A stretch of 64,000 nucleotides of DNA. It comes from Emydura subglobosa (Eukaryota; Chordata; Testudines; Chelidae). Positions 45,848-57,243 of the stretch are shown here, one piece after another. Positions within the stretch are counted from its first letter, which is position 1, and every line of letters begins with the position of its first letter. The stretch is from the NCBI GenBank assembly GCA_007922225.1, contig ML679989.1, forward strand, positions 19,613,570 through 19,677,569, in the 5' to 3' direction. Below the pieces are notes generated by a model. That model ran no database searches, had not been told where the DNA came from, and worked only from the letters and a program-made list of their open reading frames with translations. The position numbers were made by a program, and so were the translations under genes.

Positions 45848-45996
45848 GGACCCTCCGAGTACCTTTCCCAGACCTGAAGGAGTGCTCTGTGAAGCTTGAA
45901 AGCTTTCCTCTTTCACTGACTGAAGTTGGTCCAACAAAATACACCTCGCCCACCTTCCCCCTCTGAATCCTGGGACCAACATGGCTACAACAACAC
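45848..45996 (+). repeat. Dispersed repeat family B, longest copy
   Basis: It starts gagtacctttcccagacctg, then tctgtgaagcttgaaagctt, actgaagttggtccaacaa and tgggaccaacatggctacaa, and ends acaacactgcaa. It directly abuts the 3' end of the reverse-strand CR1 at 45997. Confidence 0.65.
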
Positions 45997-47400
45997 TGCA
46001 AATAAGAACATAAGAACGGCCATACTGGGTCAGACCAATGGTCCACCCAGCCCAGTAACCTGCCTTCTGACAGTGGCCATTGCTAGGTGCTTCAGAGGGA
46101 ATGAACAGAACAGGGCGATCTTGAGTGATCCATCCCGTCAGCTAGTCCCAGCTTCTGGCAATTGGAGTTTTAGGGACAGTCGGAGGATGGGGTTGCATCC
46201 CTGCCCATCTTAGCTAATAGCCACGGATGGACCTTTCTTCCATGAACTTTTCTATTTTTTTTAACCCAGTTATACTTTTGGCCTTCACAACATCCCCTGG
46301 CAACATGTTCCACAAGTTGAATGTGTGTTCTGTAAAGAAGTAGCTCCTTTTGTTTGTTTTAAACCTGCTGCCTAATAATTTTATCGGGTGACCCTTGGTT
46401 CTTCTGTTATGTGAAGGAGTAAATTACACTTTCCTATTCACTTTCTCCATGCCATTCATGATTTTATAAACCTCTATCAGATCACCCCTCCCTAACTTCT
46501 TTTCTAAGATGAACTGTCCCCATCTTTTTAATCTCTCCTCCTATGGAAGCTATTCCGTACCGCTAATCATGTTTGTTGCCTTTCTCCATACCGTTTCCAA
46601 TTCTAATATCTCTTCGAGATAGGGTGACCAGAACCACACACAGTATTCAAGGTGTGGGCGAATCATGGATTTATACAGTGGCATTATGATATTTTCTGGT
46701 TTATTAGCTATCCCTTTCTAAATGGCTCCTAACACTCTGTTACTTTTGTGACGGCCACTGCACACTGAGCAGATATTTTCAGAGAACTGTCCACAGTGAC
46801 TCCAAGATCTCTTGTAACAACTAACCTAGACACCATCTTTTCCAATGTGCATTACTTTGGACTTCACTTGAATTTAATCTGTCATTTCATTGCCCAGTCA
46901 CCCAGTTCTGTGAGATCCCTTTGTAACTCTTCACAATCAGCTTCGGACTTAGCTATTTTGTATATGGTCTGCAAATTTTGCCACCTCACTGTTTACCCCC
47001 TTTTCCAGATCACTTATGAATATGTTGAACAGCACATGGCCCGGTACAGATCCTGCGGGGACACTGCTATTTGCCTCTCTCCATTGTGAAAAGTACCATT
47101 TATATCATTCTTTCTTGCTTATCTTTTAACCAATTACTGATCCATAAGAGGGCCTTCCTTTTTTTCCCATGACAGCTTTCTTTGCTTAAGAGCCTTTGGT
47201 GAGGGACCTTGCCAAAGGCTTTCTGAAAGTCCAAGTACACTGTATTGACTGGATCATCCTTGTTGACACCCTCAAAGAATTCTTGTAGATTGGTGAGGCA
47301 AGATTTCCCTTTACAAAAGCAGTGTTCTCTCTTCCCCAACGTAGCTTGTTGATCGGTGTCTAAGAACTCTGTTCTTTTCTACAGTTTCAGCCGGTTTGCC
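45997..47400 (-). pseudogene. CR1 LINE, RT to 3' end, reverse strand
   Basis: On the minus strand from 47400: SCLTNLQEFFEGVNKDD, then VYLDFQKAFGKVPHQRLL (motif A, with Gly for Asp), WISNWLKDKQ, the SVPGHVLFNIFISDL block (motif B) and MAKFAD (motif C region). The C-terminal block has MPLYKSMIRPHLEYCVWFW and SPYLEEI. The untranslated region ends at 45997 with the reverse of cataagaacggccatactgg, the typical tail of another CR1 subfamily. Several stops interrupt it. It is 5'-truncated near 47.4 kb. Confidence 0.85.
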
Positions 47401-47854
47401 TGGTACTCAAGTTGGGTCTACTGGCCTGTTGTTTTAGGAACACCACCTCCCTGAACAACGCTACCTACCTGGACAGAAGCACTTATCCATCAGCATAGTT
47501 GCATCTGCACTGGGATTTTTGTCGGCATAGCTGTGTCAGTCAGAGGGGTGAGGTTTTTTTACTCCTCTCATCAACGTAACTATGTCAATGTAACTTTTAA
47601 GCATGGACCAAGCATTCGGCAATTTTGAAAAGCTCAGCCCCATCTCAAAAAATATGCAGCATGAGATAATAGATGGATGAAAATTATTAGAGGCCTAAGA
47701 AAGCTCTATTATTAGAGGCCAGGAGAGACTTAAAAGATCAGGATTGTTTATTTTGAGAGGAGATGAAAACCTTTTCCTGCCTATTCTATGTTCTTTTGTT
47801 AAGAGTGCAGCACATGTAATCTGGCCCAGAATTCTTAGCATATTAGAATATGTA
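47401..47854. other. Unassigned DNA
   Basis: Possible MITE remnants near 47480-47600 (tcggcatagctgtgtcagtc), too degraded to assign. Confidence 0.35.
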
Positions 47855-47995
47855 GTGTGCCTAGTGGTTATAGCAGGAGGTGGCAGTCAGGACATCTGAG
47901 TAATCTTACTGGCTCTGTTACTAAGCTTGTGCCTCAGCTCACCCATCTGTAAAACTAAGATAATAAGCAGATATTGACATCTGTTGGGGGTATAA
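47855..47995 (+). repeat. MIR-type SINE
   Basis: The order matches a MIR: ggtggcagtcaggacatctg, ttactggctctgttactaag, gtgcctcagctcacccatct, gtaaaactaagataataag. The core gcctcagctcacccatctgt corresponds to the MIR block gcctcagtttccccatctgt. It is diverged, as expected of an ancient amniote SINE. Confidence 0.7.
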
Positions 47996-50900
47996 ATACT
48001 AAGAAATATGAACCGAGAGAGCTGTCTTAGATTGGACAGCCAGGAAAGGCACATGCAAAACACGTAGCAGCACTGACCACATTTACCAGAAGCCCCCAGG
48101 ACAGCCCACCTACGATCAGATCCGCACACACAACGATGAATGAGGGAATGATCAGCGCAGCGTAAACTGTTCTGCCCTTACAGAAGGAGGAAAGCCATTG
48201 TTGTGAGCTACACACTTTTTTCAAATAAAAGGCAAAAGTGACTCAGCGTTCCGGCTGGAGTATGCCACGGAGCAGTCAAACCTCACAGCACAAGAGACAA
48301 ATGCAGTTACATTGCATGGGAAGATTTTGTAGAGGGCTGGAACGTCATTAAGCTGGGAGACACTCATATGTCTGTCAGCTATCTTATTTTAACCAAGTGG
48401 GAGTAGAAACTTTCTTTTCCTAGTAGTCAGCAGCTGGCGGCTGGTTTTACTTCGAGGAAGGGGACACGTGAGGATTAATTGAGGCTTATAAGGCCATCGA
48501 AACATGCACTCAGAGAGGGCACAATCCAGTGTACGCAACAGAGGCTATTCTACAAACCTGGCACTTGGTATCTTCGGCTTGCCTTACCCAGCACAGTGAG
48601 TGTTGTCTGTAAAATCCACATAGCTCAGGGCTCCACTCTATTCACAAGGACACCTTCCCAAACCCGCTTGTCCCACCTCACTCGTAGAGGGGTAGGAGTG
48701 GGAGGTGGGGTGTCTATTCACCCACGAGCCTTAAAATAACCATTACCTGTTCAAATGGGTGAAAGTCAGGCACAATTGCAATCTCTGTGCTCTCCTGAGG
48801 GCCGGGACTGCTTCTTCCACAACCCCCCGGGGGGTAGCAAGACATCGCAAAGCGGGAGAGGTGAGGGGTGAAAGGAAGCAAGGTCTTGTCTGCTTCATAA
48901 TGTCCAGCAGAGGTCAGAGTGCCACCCGGTCTAAGAGGGGCTGAAACATGAGAGGGAGTTTAGGGTGTATGGGTGCCCCATGGGGAGGAAGAGAGAGAGA
49001 GGGAGTGTCTCAGTGGGTGTACTTTCCGGCATCACTTGTCCAGCTTGTCATGCCAACAGTCTCACTGAACTGGTGTGTGAGCAAAGAGACAGAGGGAGCA
49101 GGTGGTGTGTCTCTCGGATCGGGTAAGTGAGAGAAAGCTCACGTGTGTTTGTAGGAGGTTTGGGTGGGATGTGCACGTTGGCATTTCTGGTAAGAGTGGG
49201 CTAGTAGATTTTTGGCTGGGCTAGTAAATTTTTTAAGCAATTCATTATGCAGGTGAGGGCAAGGGGCTTGAATATCGTGTAGAAAGGACAGGAAGCCAAT
49301 GGAGGGATTCCAAGAGGGGGGACAGGCTCGCAGCAGTGGGAGAGAGAAAGCTGGGTGAATAATTGTTTAAAATCTTCAGCAAAAGCTTCCCCCCAGAAAT
49401 ACAGGTTCAATGGTTTCTTCACATTACTATGTTGAGTAAAGAGCAAAAGACACAGCACAAGCTCCAGCAAACTCAAGAGAAGCTTGTGCAAGGCCAGTGG
49501 CCCCGTGTTCGACTAAAGTGCATTTCTTTTAAAAGGCCTCAACAAACCGCTCCAGAATGTCCTTGGCAAGGCCTCCTTTGGCGTGTTGGGGATTTGACAA
49601 GAGGAAAAAGAGCCGAGATTCACATAATGTGTGACCCTCCCCATCCCAAACACTGGCCCTCAGCACTCATTTCCCTTCCTCACTGCAGATTCACACAGAA
49701 GGCGGCGATTTCACAACACGGCGTTCTCAACCAGCAGCTCCCTAGGGGATCCCTCTTACCCCTGCTTTCTGGTCTCTCTCTTAGCGCCTAATCCTGCCAA
49801 CAAGGATTAAATCCAGCTCTGTGCAAAGGGTCGGCACAAGGGACGCTTTAGCCCCACTTCAGCCTATTTTGAAGGATTAAGTGGGTTTTAGAGTGCGCCG
49901 GGGCTCCTGGGCCTGGTGCCGGTGCTCTGCAGCCGGTTGAATTTCACCTTAATGCATGCTTACAACTGTGAGTAGTGTTCGCAGCATGATGGCTCACATT
50001 AGTCAGTGAATGTAAAGATTCCCACTGACTTCAGTGGACTTTGTTTCAGCCTCTGCCCCTTAGTGAGTGTTTGTAGAAATGGGTCCTTGGGAGTCTTTCT
50101 GCTGATTTCCATGGGCCTCAGATCAGGGCTGCAGGCTGAAACATCGGAGCAGAGGCGGTCATGTATTTTGCACTGGGTTCAGCTCAGAGCATGTTTCCAG
50201 TGCTTAATAAAGAATGACACCAGCAGAGGAGGGGCTGTGGCTGGGAAAAGAGATTTTTGCTCACCAAGCTTTATTAACCAGTGTCCAGTCCCTTTCAGAG
50301 CCGAACTGTAACAAAGCGGGGTTGAGATTTTCAGAAGCAGTTTCATGATATGAGAATGAGATTTCATGTGGCATGTCCACAGAGGCTAGACTTTGAAAAT
50401 AATCGGCTTTTACGTTGCAATCAGGAAATCATGTCACTTAGACACAACCAAAAAATGTGTAAAAGTAATGCTAGCTTCCCTAATTCAACCACTACAGTAT
50501 CTTAGTACATTCACTACGCACATTTTCACACGTAATAATGAGTGACAAAAATAACTGACCTACTTACGACTCTGCAAATACCTGTACCTCACATTTGGAG
50601 GCACTGAAATCAGCATGGAGACATTTAGAACAAGTCTATTCTTGCATATTCTTTAAGTCTCTGTAAATCATTCCAGTTTGGACAGTTTTTAATGTAATTT
50701 TTTGTACACCTTGCAAACTCCCTGGAGCGGTTTTCGTGGTTTCAGACGTGTCCATATTGAATACAGAACCCTGAAAATCATTAATATTTTAACACTTGCT
50801 CTGCTGTTTTGGAGGAGACTCCATTCCCGATATTATAGTTTGCTCGATGGATTGCAAAGCCTCTTAATGAGGCATATGAAACCAGAGACCCTCAGTGTCC

Positions 50901-51234
50901 TCTTCTTTGTGCTCTGATCCATGGCTTGGAGAGCTGAGAGCCATCCATCAGGACAGAGACCACAACTAGCTCCTGCCTCCCACCTAAGGCAATGACAATC
51001 ATATTAAACTACAGGGTACGGACTTTCCCCCAGTACCCCCACAGCAAGTTTCCTTTCTCCTTTTGGCACTTAGTTTTCCAAAGTTGGGGAAGCTTTGAAA
51101 GTTAGAGAGAGGGAGAGAGAAAAAGGAGACACTGAACACACGCTCACTCCCACCCACCCCCACCTCTTCAGGCTATTGCACTCAGTAGCAAGAAGGAGAA
51201 AAGGGAAAGGAAGTGGGGGGAGGGGGGGGGAATA
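47996..51234. other. Unassigned DNA
   Basis: No gene recognised. The part 48650-49900 is richer in GC and has overlapping frames (the longest 142 codons, 49363-49791, plus strand) without domains. The stretch ttcccactgacttcagtgg near 50018 resembles half of the palindromic element at 44.04 kb. A G-rich run lies near 51213-51230. Confidence 0.4.
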
Positions 51235-51405
51235 AAAAATGAAAATCAAAGAATGAATTTTTTTGGTTTTTGAAAACCAAATTGAAATGAAATAAAAATT
51301 TCATTTTGCTTCCCTTTGAAATTTTCCTGTGAAAAATCAGAAGTTTCAAACATAAAATATTGAATGAAAAATTTTTGTTTGAAAATTTTTACCAGAAAAA
51401 AAAAA
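51235..51405. repeat. AT-rich dispersed repeat (family C)
   Basis: Alternating words such as gaatttttttggtttttgaa, aattgaaatgaaataaaaat, ttcattttgcttccctttga and gtttgaaaatttttaccag. The texture is the same as in the copies at 12.8, 52.4/54.4 and 58.8 kb. Confidence 0.5.
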
Positions 51406-52439
51406 GGGGGGAGGGAGTTTTATCAGTTATTTAAAGGCCTTATAGGACAGATTTCCTTTCTCCTTGATTACCACTTCAGTCAGAGGTAGTGGAGTCCATA
51501 TTGCCAAAGATTCCATGGATCTTTTAAAATTAAGTCATCCATTTTTAGCCACTCAGTTTATTATTAAAGACATACAGAGCTGGAATACTCTAAGCCTATC
51601 ATTATTTTCACACACAGATGAGCCCTATCTCCCACATTAATTATTTTTTCCAGGTTCTTCCAGTCCCTGTCCCAGTTAAATTTCATATAAAGGTGCAAAG
51701 TAATAGAATGTATTTGGACAAATGGTAAATACAAAATTAAAGCTGATCTCCCTTACTGCAGAAAAATTCAGTAGTGCTTGCTGTTTCCAAAGCCTGACTG
51801 TCTGGTAGCAACACTGGTTCCATCAACTGACTGGTACAGAAACGATTCCCAACAGACTTGGGTCTCTAAGGACCAATCACAAATCCCAGGTTTTCCATTT
51901 GAATATACCCTCCATGGTCTGACTTTAACCACTTAAAATCATTAATCCATTTAGGGCCTGGTCTAATACCCAGGGACAGGGCCCCCACATGGGAGGGGGG
52001 GAAAGGTACACTTTACCAGGGCCAGGAGGCCTGGGGCGCCCGGCCCAGGCTGAAACCCCCCACTATCATGAGGAAAAAAATGTTTGTGGCTCATGAGATT
52101 TTATGTCTTGGATGAGGGGTTGTGGTATGTGTGTGGGAGGGGGCCTGTGATACAAGTTTGTACTGGGCCCGAAAAAATTCTGCTTAGGCCCTGCCCAGAG
52201 AAATCAATGGGAATCTCTTACTCATTACACATAGTTATATGGACTCGATATAACAGCTTCCATTCCCACCTTGTTATTTCCCTTCTATAATAATCCATTG
52301 TTTCCACAGAAAGATGGTTTATGTTTGTACAAAGACTTGGTCTATCAAGGTCTTAATAGATTTGCCTGATTTCTTGACAAAAGTTATACTATAATTACAT
52401 AGAAATATAATTATTTAAATACTTCCAAACTTATATTAT

Positions 52440-52532
52440 TCAAGGCTAGGATTGGTAAAAATTTTTCCATTGAAACTCTATTTTGATGGAAAGTTGCTTT
52501 TTTGACACCAAAACTTTTACAGAAAATGTCTG
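52440..52532. repeat. AT-rich repeat (family C), left half
   Basis: It reads gtaaaaatttttccattgaa, then ttttgatggaaagttgcttt and cagaaaatgtctg. It continues at 54375 beyond the LTR element, where ttttccatggaaattttttg follows. Confidence 0.5.
52528..52532. repeat. 5-bp target-site duplication (left)
   Basis: The sequence gtctg is repeated exactly at 54375-54379, directly outside the other LTR end. Confidence 0.75.
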
Positions 52533-52805
52533 TGTGAGGGGGTCCACTCACCGCAGCTGGCGCCTCCTTCTGGCCATCCTGTCTTGCTCTGTGGCCCCTC
52601 TCACTCCAGGAACTGCAGCCTCCCTCCAGCCAGGTCACTACGTTGTTTCCCTTCTTTGGGGTTACCCAAAGTTCTTCCATACAAACAGTCCCAGGAAGTC
52701 TTCTCTGGCCCTGCCCTGATGGTGCCACTTCCCATTGGCTGAACCTAGTCCTGCCCTCTATTCTGGGTTCCAGACTATAGCCCTCAGGGGTATGGGTGTC
52801 TCCTG
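52533..52805 (-). repeat. 3' LTR (shortened)
   Basis: It matches the outer part of 53900-54374 from tgtgagggggtccactcacc to about ttccagactatagccc. The inner end is missing, so the boundary at 52805 is approximate. Confidence 0.7.
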
Positions 52806-52807
52806 TC

Positions 52808-53812
52808 CTACATTTGCCTCAGCTGGGCCTGCAGGTCATCCCTCTCTTGCTCCAGGTTCACCACCATGAAGAGCAATCTGCTTTTGTCCTCCCTGGTGTC
52901 CTGGTATTCACTATGCTGCAATTCTAAATCCTCTACAGCCTCTTGTAAGGCATGCTCAACTGCTCTTAACTTTTCCTGCAACACCTTTACCTGCTTCACA
53001 GAATCCCCCAACTCCCTTTCCCTCAGGGTCTGAGTTCCCACTGCACACTGGTTAGTTTCCATATTGGTCCCTCTATCTTTTAACTTTGCCTCTGAGGAAC
53101 TATTTCTTCCCTCCAATTTTGTCTCCCTCTTCTCCCTCTCAGCCCTTTGGTTTTCTCCACCTCCTTTTTGCACTCATTCTGGGTCTCTGGCATTTTCTTC
53201 TGGTCTCTTTTTGACACCTGGCCCTTCTTCTGGCTAGTTTCCTTTTTCTTTTGAGGACAATACTTCTTCACATATCCTAACACCCTGCAAGGAAAACAGG
53301 CACCCCCCTTTCCTGCTCTCACAACAGGTGGGACTCTTCTGAGCTCTCCTGCTTTCCCCTCTTCAGGACAAACCTTCTTCTCACCACTTATGTAGGGGAT
53401 TATCTTTTCAGGTGTACCTTCTTCCCACAGGCCTCATAGTACCAGAACCTCTTTTCCATTCCTGGCCTTCATAGCTCCTGCCAGTCTGTGCCCGAAATAT
53501 CCTAAGCAAACCCTGTTGTTGTCCAGACAACACTGGCAAATAACCATGCAGATGTAACTCCATTTCCCACTGTCTCTGATAGAACTTTAAGACCTGCATA
53601 ATCAGTACCTGAATCCCCTTTAGTTGTTTCTCAGCCGCCTTAGATGAGAGTGGCAACTTTGGGGTCCAACTTGAGAAAGTACACTTACCTTCAGCATAAA
53701 AGGCTCCTGCACATGGTGGCACATTGTCCCTTGTTTTGTCCACTACTTTTGTCTCTTCACTCTCCCTTGTATCAGGTGTGACCACCTTGTATAGTCCTTT
53801 GCCATCTGACAC
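52808..53812 (-). pseudogene. gag-like region: Gag, defective zinc knuckle, coiled coil
   Basis: There are three open pieces. The first (53812-53408, 134 codons) contains KAAEKQLKGIQVLIMQVL and QQQGLLRIFRAQTGRSYEGQ. The second (53322-53080) has CFPCRVLGYVKKYC, a CCHC-like knuckle in which Tyr stands where His is expected, followed by a Lys-rich stretch. The third (53173-52808) is a clear coiled coil, with heptad-like VKQVKVLQEKLRAVEHALQE and LEQERDDLQAQLRQM. The knuckle and basic tract suit nucleic-acid binding by a Gag protein. Frame changes separate the pieces. I know no standard family with this exact C-terminal coiled coil. Confidence 0.6.
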
Positions 53813-53899
53813 ACGCCCCTTTTATCAGGGTAATTGCGTGCCCAGTCTTTCACCCTCCTCTTTTAGTGGAGCAACCAAGTCCCCCCATTCTTCACCAAC

Positions 53900-54374
53900 T
53901 GTGACCGGGTACACTCACTGCAGGCAGCACCTCTTCCTGGCTGTCCTGTCTCATCCTGCGACACCTGTCATTCCAGGAACTGCAGCCTCCTCTTTGTAAC
54001 TTAGGTCTCCAGCCAGGTCACTACATGGTTTCTTCTGCACAAATAGTCCCTGGCAGTCTTTTCTGGCACTGCCCTGATGGTGCCATTTCCCCAGCAACTG
54101 GTAGGGGAACCCAGGCCTGCCCATTACTCCGAGTTCTAGCCCATGGATACTGTACCTGCCACTGTGGTCTACTTTCCCTCAGCCTTTGTTGCTCTTTCCC
54201 TGGACTCCTTCCTATAACTTCTGGTTCCCCCCTTCTCTGGACATATCAGATCAAACTCCCTCCTCCCAGGGAGTAACTGAACCTTCTTGCCTCAGACACA
54301 CCTCCCTTCTCCCAGGGGGTAACTATAGACTTCCCCAGAAGCTCCTTTTCTGTGTAGGTGGACACCCCATCACA
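53900..54374 (-). repeat. 5' LTR (475 bp)
   Basis: The full-length partner: it starts tgtgaccgggtacactcact and ends ggacaccccatcaca on the plus strand. On the minus strand the internal region follows immediately as gttggtgaagaatgggg, in which TTGGTG may be a primer-binding site; this was not tested against tRNAs. Confidence 0.75.
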
Positions 54375-54600
54375 GTCTGTTTTCCATGGAAATTTTTTGT
54401 TGAAACCCTGAAATCTTCAGTTTTCAGTCTTTGGCTTCTTGGTTTCTGGATGAAAATGTTTTTGGCTTTGGGGTTTTCAGTCTTTTGACAAAAAGTTGAA
54501 ACTTTCCATAGAAAGCATTGACAAAACAATATGTTTTCATTGTCTTCAAAATCTTCTGCAGAAAACCCCCATATTTTCCAACCTCCTCTGTGCAAGATAA
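54375..54600. repeat. 5-bp duplication (54375-54379) and AT-rich repeat, right half
   Basis: It begins gtctg, the target duplication, then ttttccatggaaattttttg, ttttcagtctttggcttctt and gacaaaaagttgaaactttc. This is the continuation of family C repeat sequence left of 52532. Confidence 0.6.
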
Positions 54601-54705
54601 TACTAGTTCTTGAATGAACAGTCCAAAATCAGCCTTCAAAGCACTAATATTTAATGTCTAAGGACAGAGGCTGAGTGTCTAAAATCAATTAAATATTTTT
54701 AAAAG

Positions 54706-54764
54706 CCCAGGCCCAAGATTTTCAAAATGAGTACTCAGGTCATTTTTCAAAATCTTGGTCTGGG
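54706..54764. repeat. Palindromic element
   Basis: The left half ggcccaagattttcaaaatg pairs with catttttcaaaatcttggtc around a short loop. It can fold as a hairpin of about 25 bp arms with a few mismatches. Confidence 0.65.
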
Positions 54765-55384
54765 TTTTTCCAGATAAAGGCTACGTAGGCATTTGGGAGC
54801 TGGCTATTACAATTCCTGCTGATATTCACTCTACATTTGGGGTGGAAAATCTGGAAATGTGCTTCTATGTCATCTTTATGCACAATCCAGTTGAATACCT
54901 ACTATCCACAGTTACATAGAATCTACTGAATATTTCAGACAGGATTGATGCTAAAAAATGTTGGTGCTGTAGATTTGCCATGGGCTCTTCCAAAGGATTC
55001 TGATGAGACTCTGCATTTATACAGAGGTTTTGGTAAATGGTCAAGAGAAAAGCTGGTGTGATTTGGGGTTTTACCCTGCAACTAATTAGGCCAGACCCTT
55101 ATCTGCTGTAAATCAATAGCTGAGAGACTTTCTATTGCTGTCTTACCTTGTATTCTTCATATCCTTTCTATGAGCATCTGATTCCAGGCAGTCTGGAACA
55201 TGTTTGCAGTGGAGGGCCTTTTTGCCTCCTCTGGCTGACCTACAGAAGCTGTGAGTCCACGAAAGCCCCTAGATAGCTGCGTAGCTCATACTGTAGTGAC
55301 TCATGCTTTTCACCTCTTGGAGGTTATTGTTTCAATCCCAGGTGTGAGAACCAGGGCTGGACAGGCCATAGTTCATCTTCTTAT
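54765..55384. other. Unassigned DNA
   Basis: No gene or named repeat recognised. Confidence 0.4.
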
Positions 55385-55490
55385 GGCCCCAGTTCAGCAA
55401 AGTACTTAAGCATGTGCCTCACTTTAAAACTCCATTGCAAATACTTACATGCTCAAAGTGAGACATGTTTTTGCACCTTGCCGAATTAGT
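55385..55490. repeat. Palindromic element
   Basis: The left half cccagttcagcaaagtactt and aagcatgtgcctcactttaa pairs imperfectly with ttacatgctcaaagtgagac and ttgcaccttgccgaatta on the right. The vocabulary (cagcaaagtacttaagca) is shared with the fragment at 7251. Confidence 0.6.
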
Positions 55491-57243
55491 CTATGACATG
55501 CATTCAAGGTGTCATATTTTTAAATGGAAAATATATTGAATCCACTCTGAAATATGTATTTTCGGTCCAGAAATGGAAGCAATGTTTTCAAGCACCATCA
55601 CTTTATGTTACATTTACTTTAGATTATAGGTTAGCTTTTATTCTGCCCAGACATGGTTAATCTATAAACTATTGTTCTGGTTCTGGTAACCTGTGGATTC
55701 AATAAAGGAATCAGACAAGTGTGCCGTGTCCACAATGGCTGTAAAATAATGTATGAAGTCCTTTATCCATGGCAGAACCCACATGGACAATGTGATGATA
55801 CAGGGACTCGGGGACTCTGTCTATATACATTGTATGAATTCTGATGGAAGTTATGAAGATGTTATAATAATATAGTTGTAACATTGAATCCCTCCAAGTG
55901 GATGTGGAATCCACCATTTGATGACAGGGATGTAGCCTATTTCTGCCATACCAGGGTAGTCATTAGACCTTAAATCGTGTCCACACCTTGCGACAATTGG
56001 GTTGGCTAAATCTGGGAGAAGCTAATTTCTCCAAACAGGACAAGACCAACAATGAAATATATGTAACCAAACTCAGCAACTGCCTCCATCATCAATGGTT
56101 TGGTTTTGGCATCTTTCTTGGCATAGACATATTATTAGGATGGAAGACAAATACACTATGAAACACAAGGGAATATTGCTACACAGCTGGTGATCACCTG
56201 ATCACCAAAAGCTTTGTTGGTACAATAAGATTGCCAGTGATGGATACCAACTGCATATGCAGGCAGACCACCTTAAGAACCTAGCTACAGATGATCTGGG
56301 TGGCGCTCGAACTGCAAAGAAGCCACAACCCTTTAGGATTTGCAGTGGTGATGATGAAATGCAGAGAGAGGAAGTGGAAAATTCCTAGTAACAGATCAAA
56401 GAATGTAGGGGGAAATATAAACTCCAGGGACTCACACAGCAAGTTTTGGGCAGAAAAGGGGAAGAGATGGGCATGTTTTTGTAGCGGGGTGAGGGAGGGT
56501 TTAACCGCTTGACCAAACAAGGTCAGAGAAAGCAAGCTGACCTAGAAAGGCTCCATGATTCTGAAGAGAAGCCATGAGCCGCAGGGCAACGATCCTGAGC
56601 ACTTCAAACCCAAAGAACATTCCTCAGTAGTGAGGAAACCGAGGCAGGGAAATGCATTGAGCGGTGTTTGTTATTTTATCCAGCTCTGTGTAGCTCGTGT
56701 GCTGCTCAGAAGAGATCAATGGTGTTTTAGAAGCTGTACGTCTGTTGGCTTTCATTGTGAAATGCCCCTGAAGAGTTAAACTGTAAAGCCAGAGCACCCA
56801 TGCCAAGGCTGTGGGGTCAGCACTAGTCCCAGGGGCTGATCAGTTGGACCACGGGGTTGCAGCTCTTAGAAGGGGGTGCTAGTCAGAGGATCTGCACCCC
56901 CAGAGGATGCCTAGACATTAGCCAGTGTTTGGACCCTGTTCAGACTCAGGAAGCTTAAAGAGCACACAGGGCCCAGGGAGGTGGGTGACATAACAGCCTG
57001 AGGCATGTCCAAACACATGGAGAGCTCTATCAGGGCCGTGTGTGTGGACAGATGTCACGGGAGTTGTGCACATGAATTAAGGGCAGTTTGTGTCCTTAAA
57101 TCTCCTGATTTGTCTGACTATGCTCTTTCAGAGTAAGCCAGATTGTTATGGAAATTACCATGCGGTCATCACACTTGATTCAGCGGCAGATTTGGGGCTT
57201 GTCAACTGGGGGACACTCCAAAAAGTTAATATGAATTAACTCA
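55491..57243. other. Unassigned DNA
   Basis: No gene recognised; open frames are under 85 codons and without domains. Confidence 0.4.

Larger units (their letters stand above)
52533..54374 (-). mobile_element. Short LTR retroelement with gag-like coding only
   Basis: Two direct repeats start tgtga(gg/cc)gggt and share ccaggaactgcagcctcc, ccagccaggtcactac and tgccctgatggtgcca. The outer ends are TGTGA and TCACA, and perfect 5-bp duplications (gtctg) flank them, so this is a real LTR insertion of 1842 bp. Coding between the LTRs is on the minus strand and is limited to a broken gag-like region; no protease, RT or integrase is seen. The LTR at 52533 is shortened (about 270 bp against 475 bp) on its inner side. 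A deletion from behind gag into the 3' LTR would explain both facts. Otherwise it is a gag-only non-autonomous family. Confidence 0.8.

Noticed and set aside
46621..46633. tagggtgaccaga, which looks like the terminus of the hAT-like MITE at 13.8 kb
   Set aside because: It lies inside continuous CR1 ORF2 homology on the minus strand, with no opposite terminus or 8-bp duplication; chance similarity.
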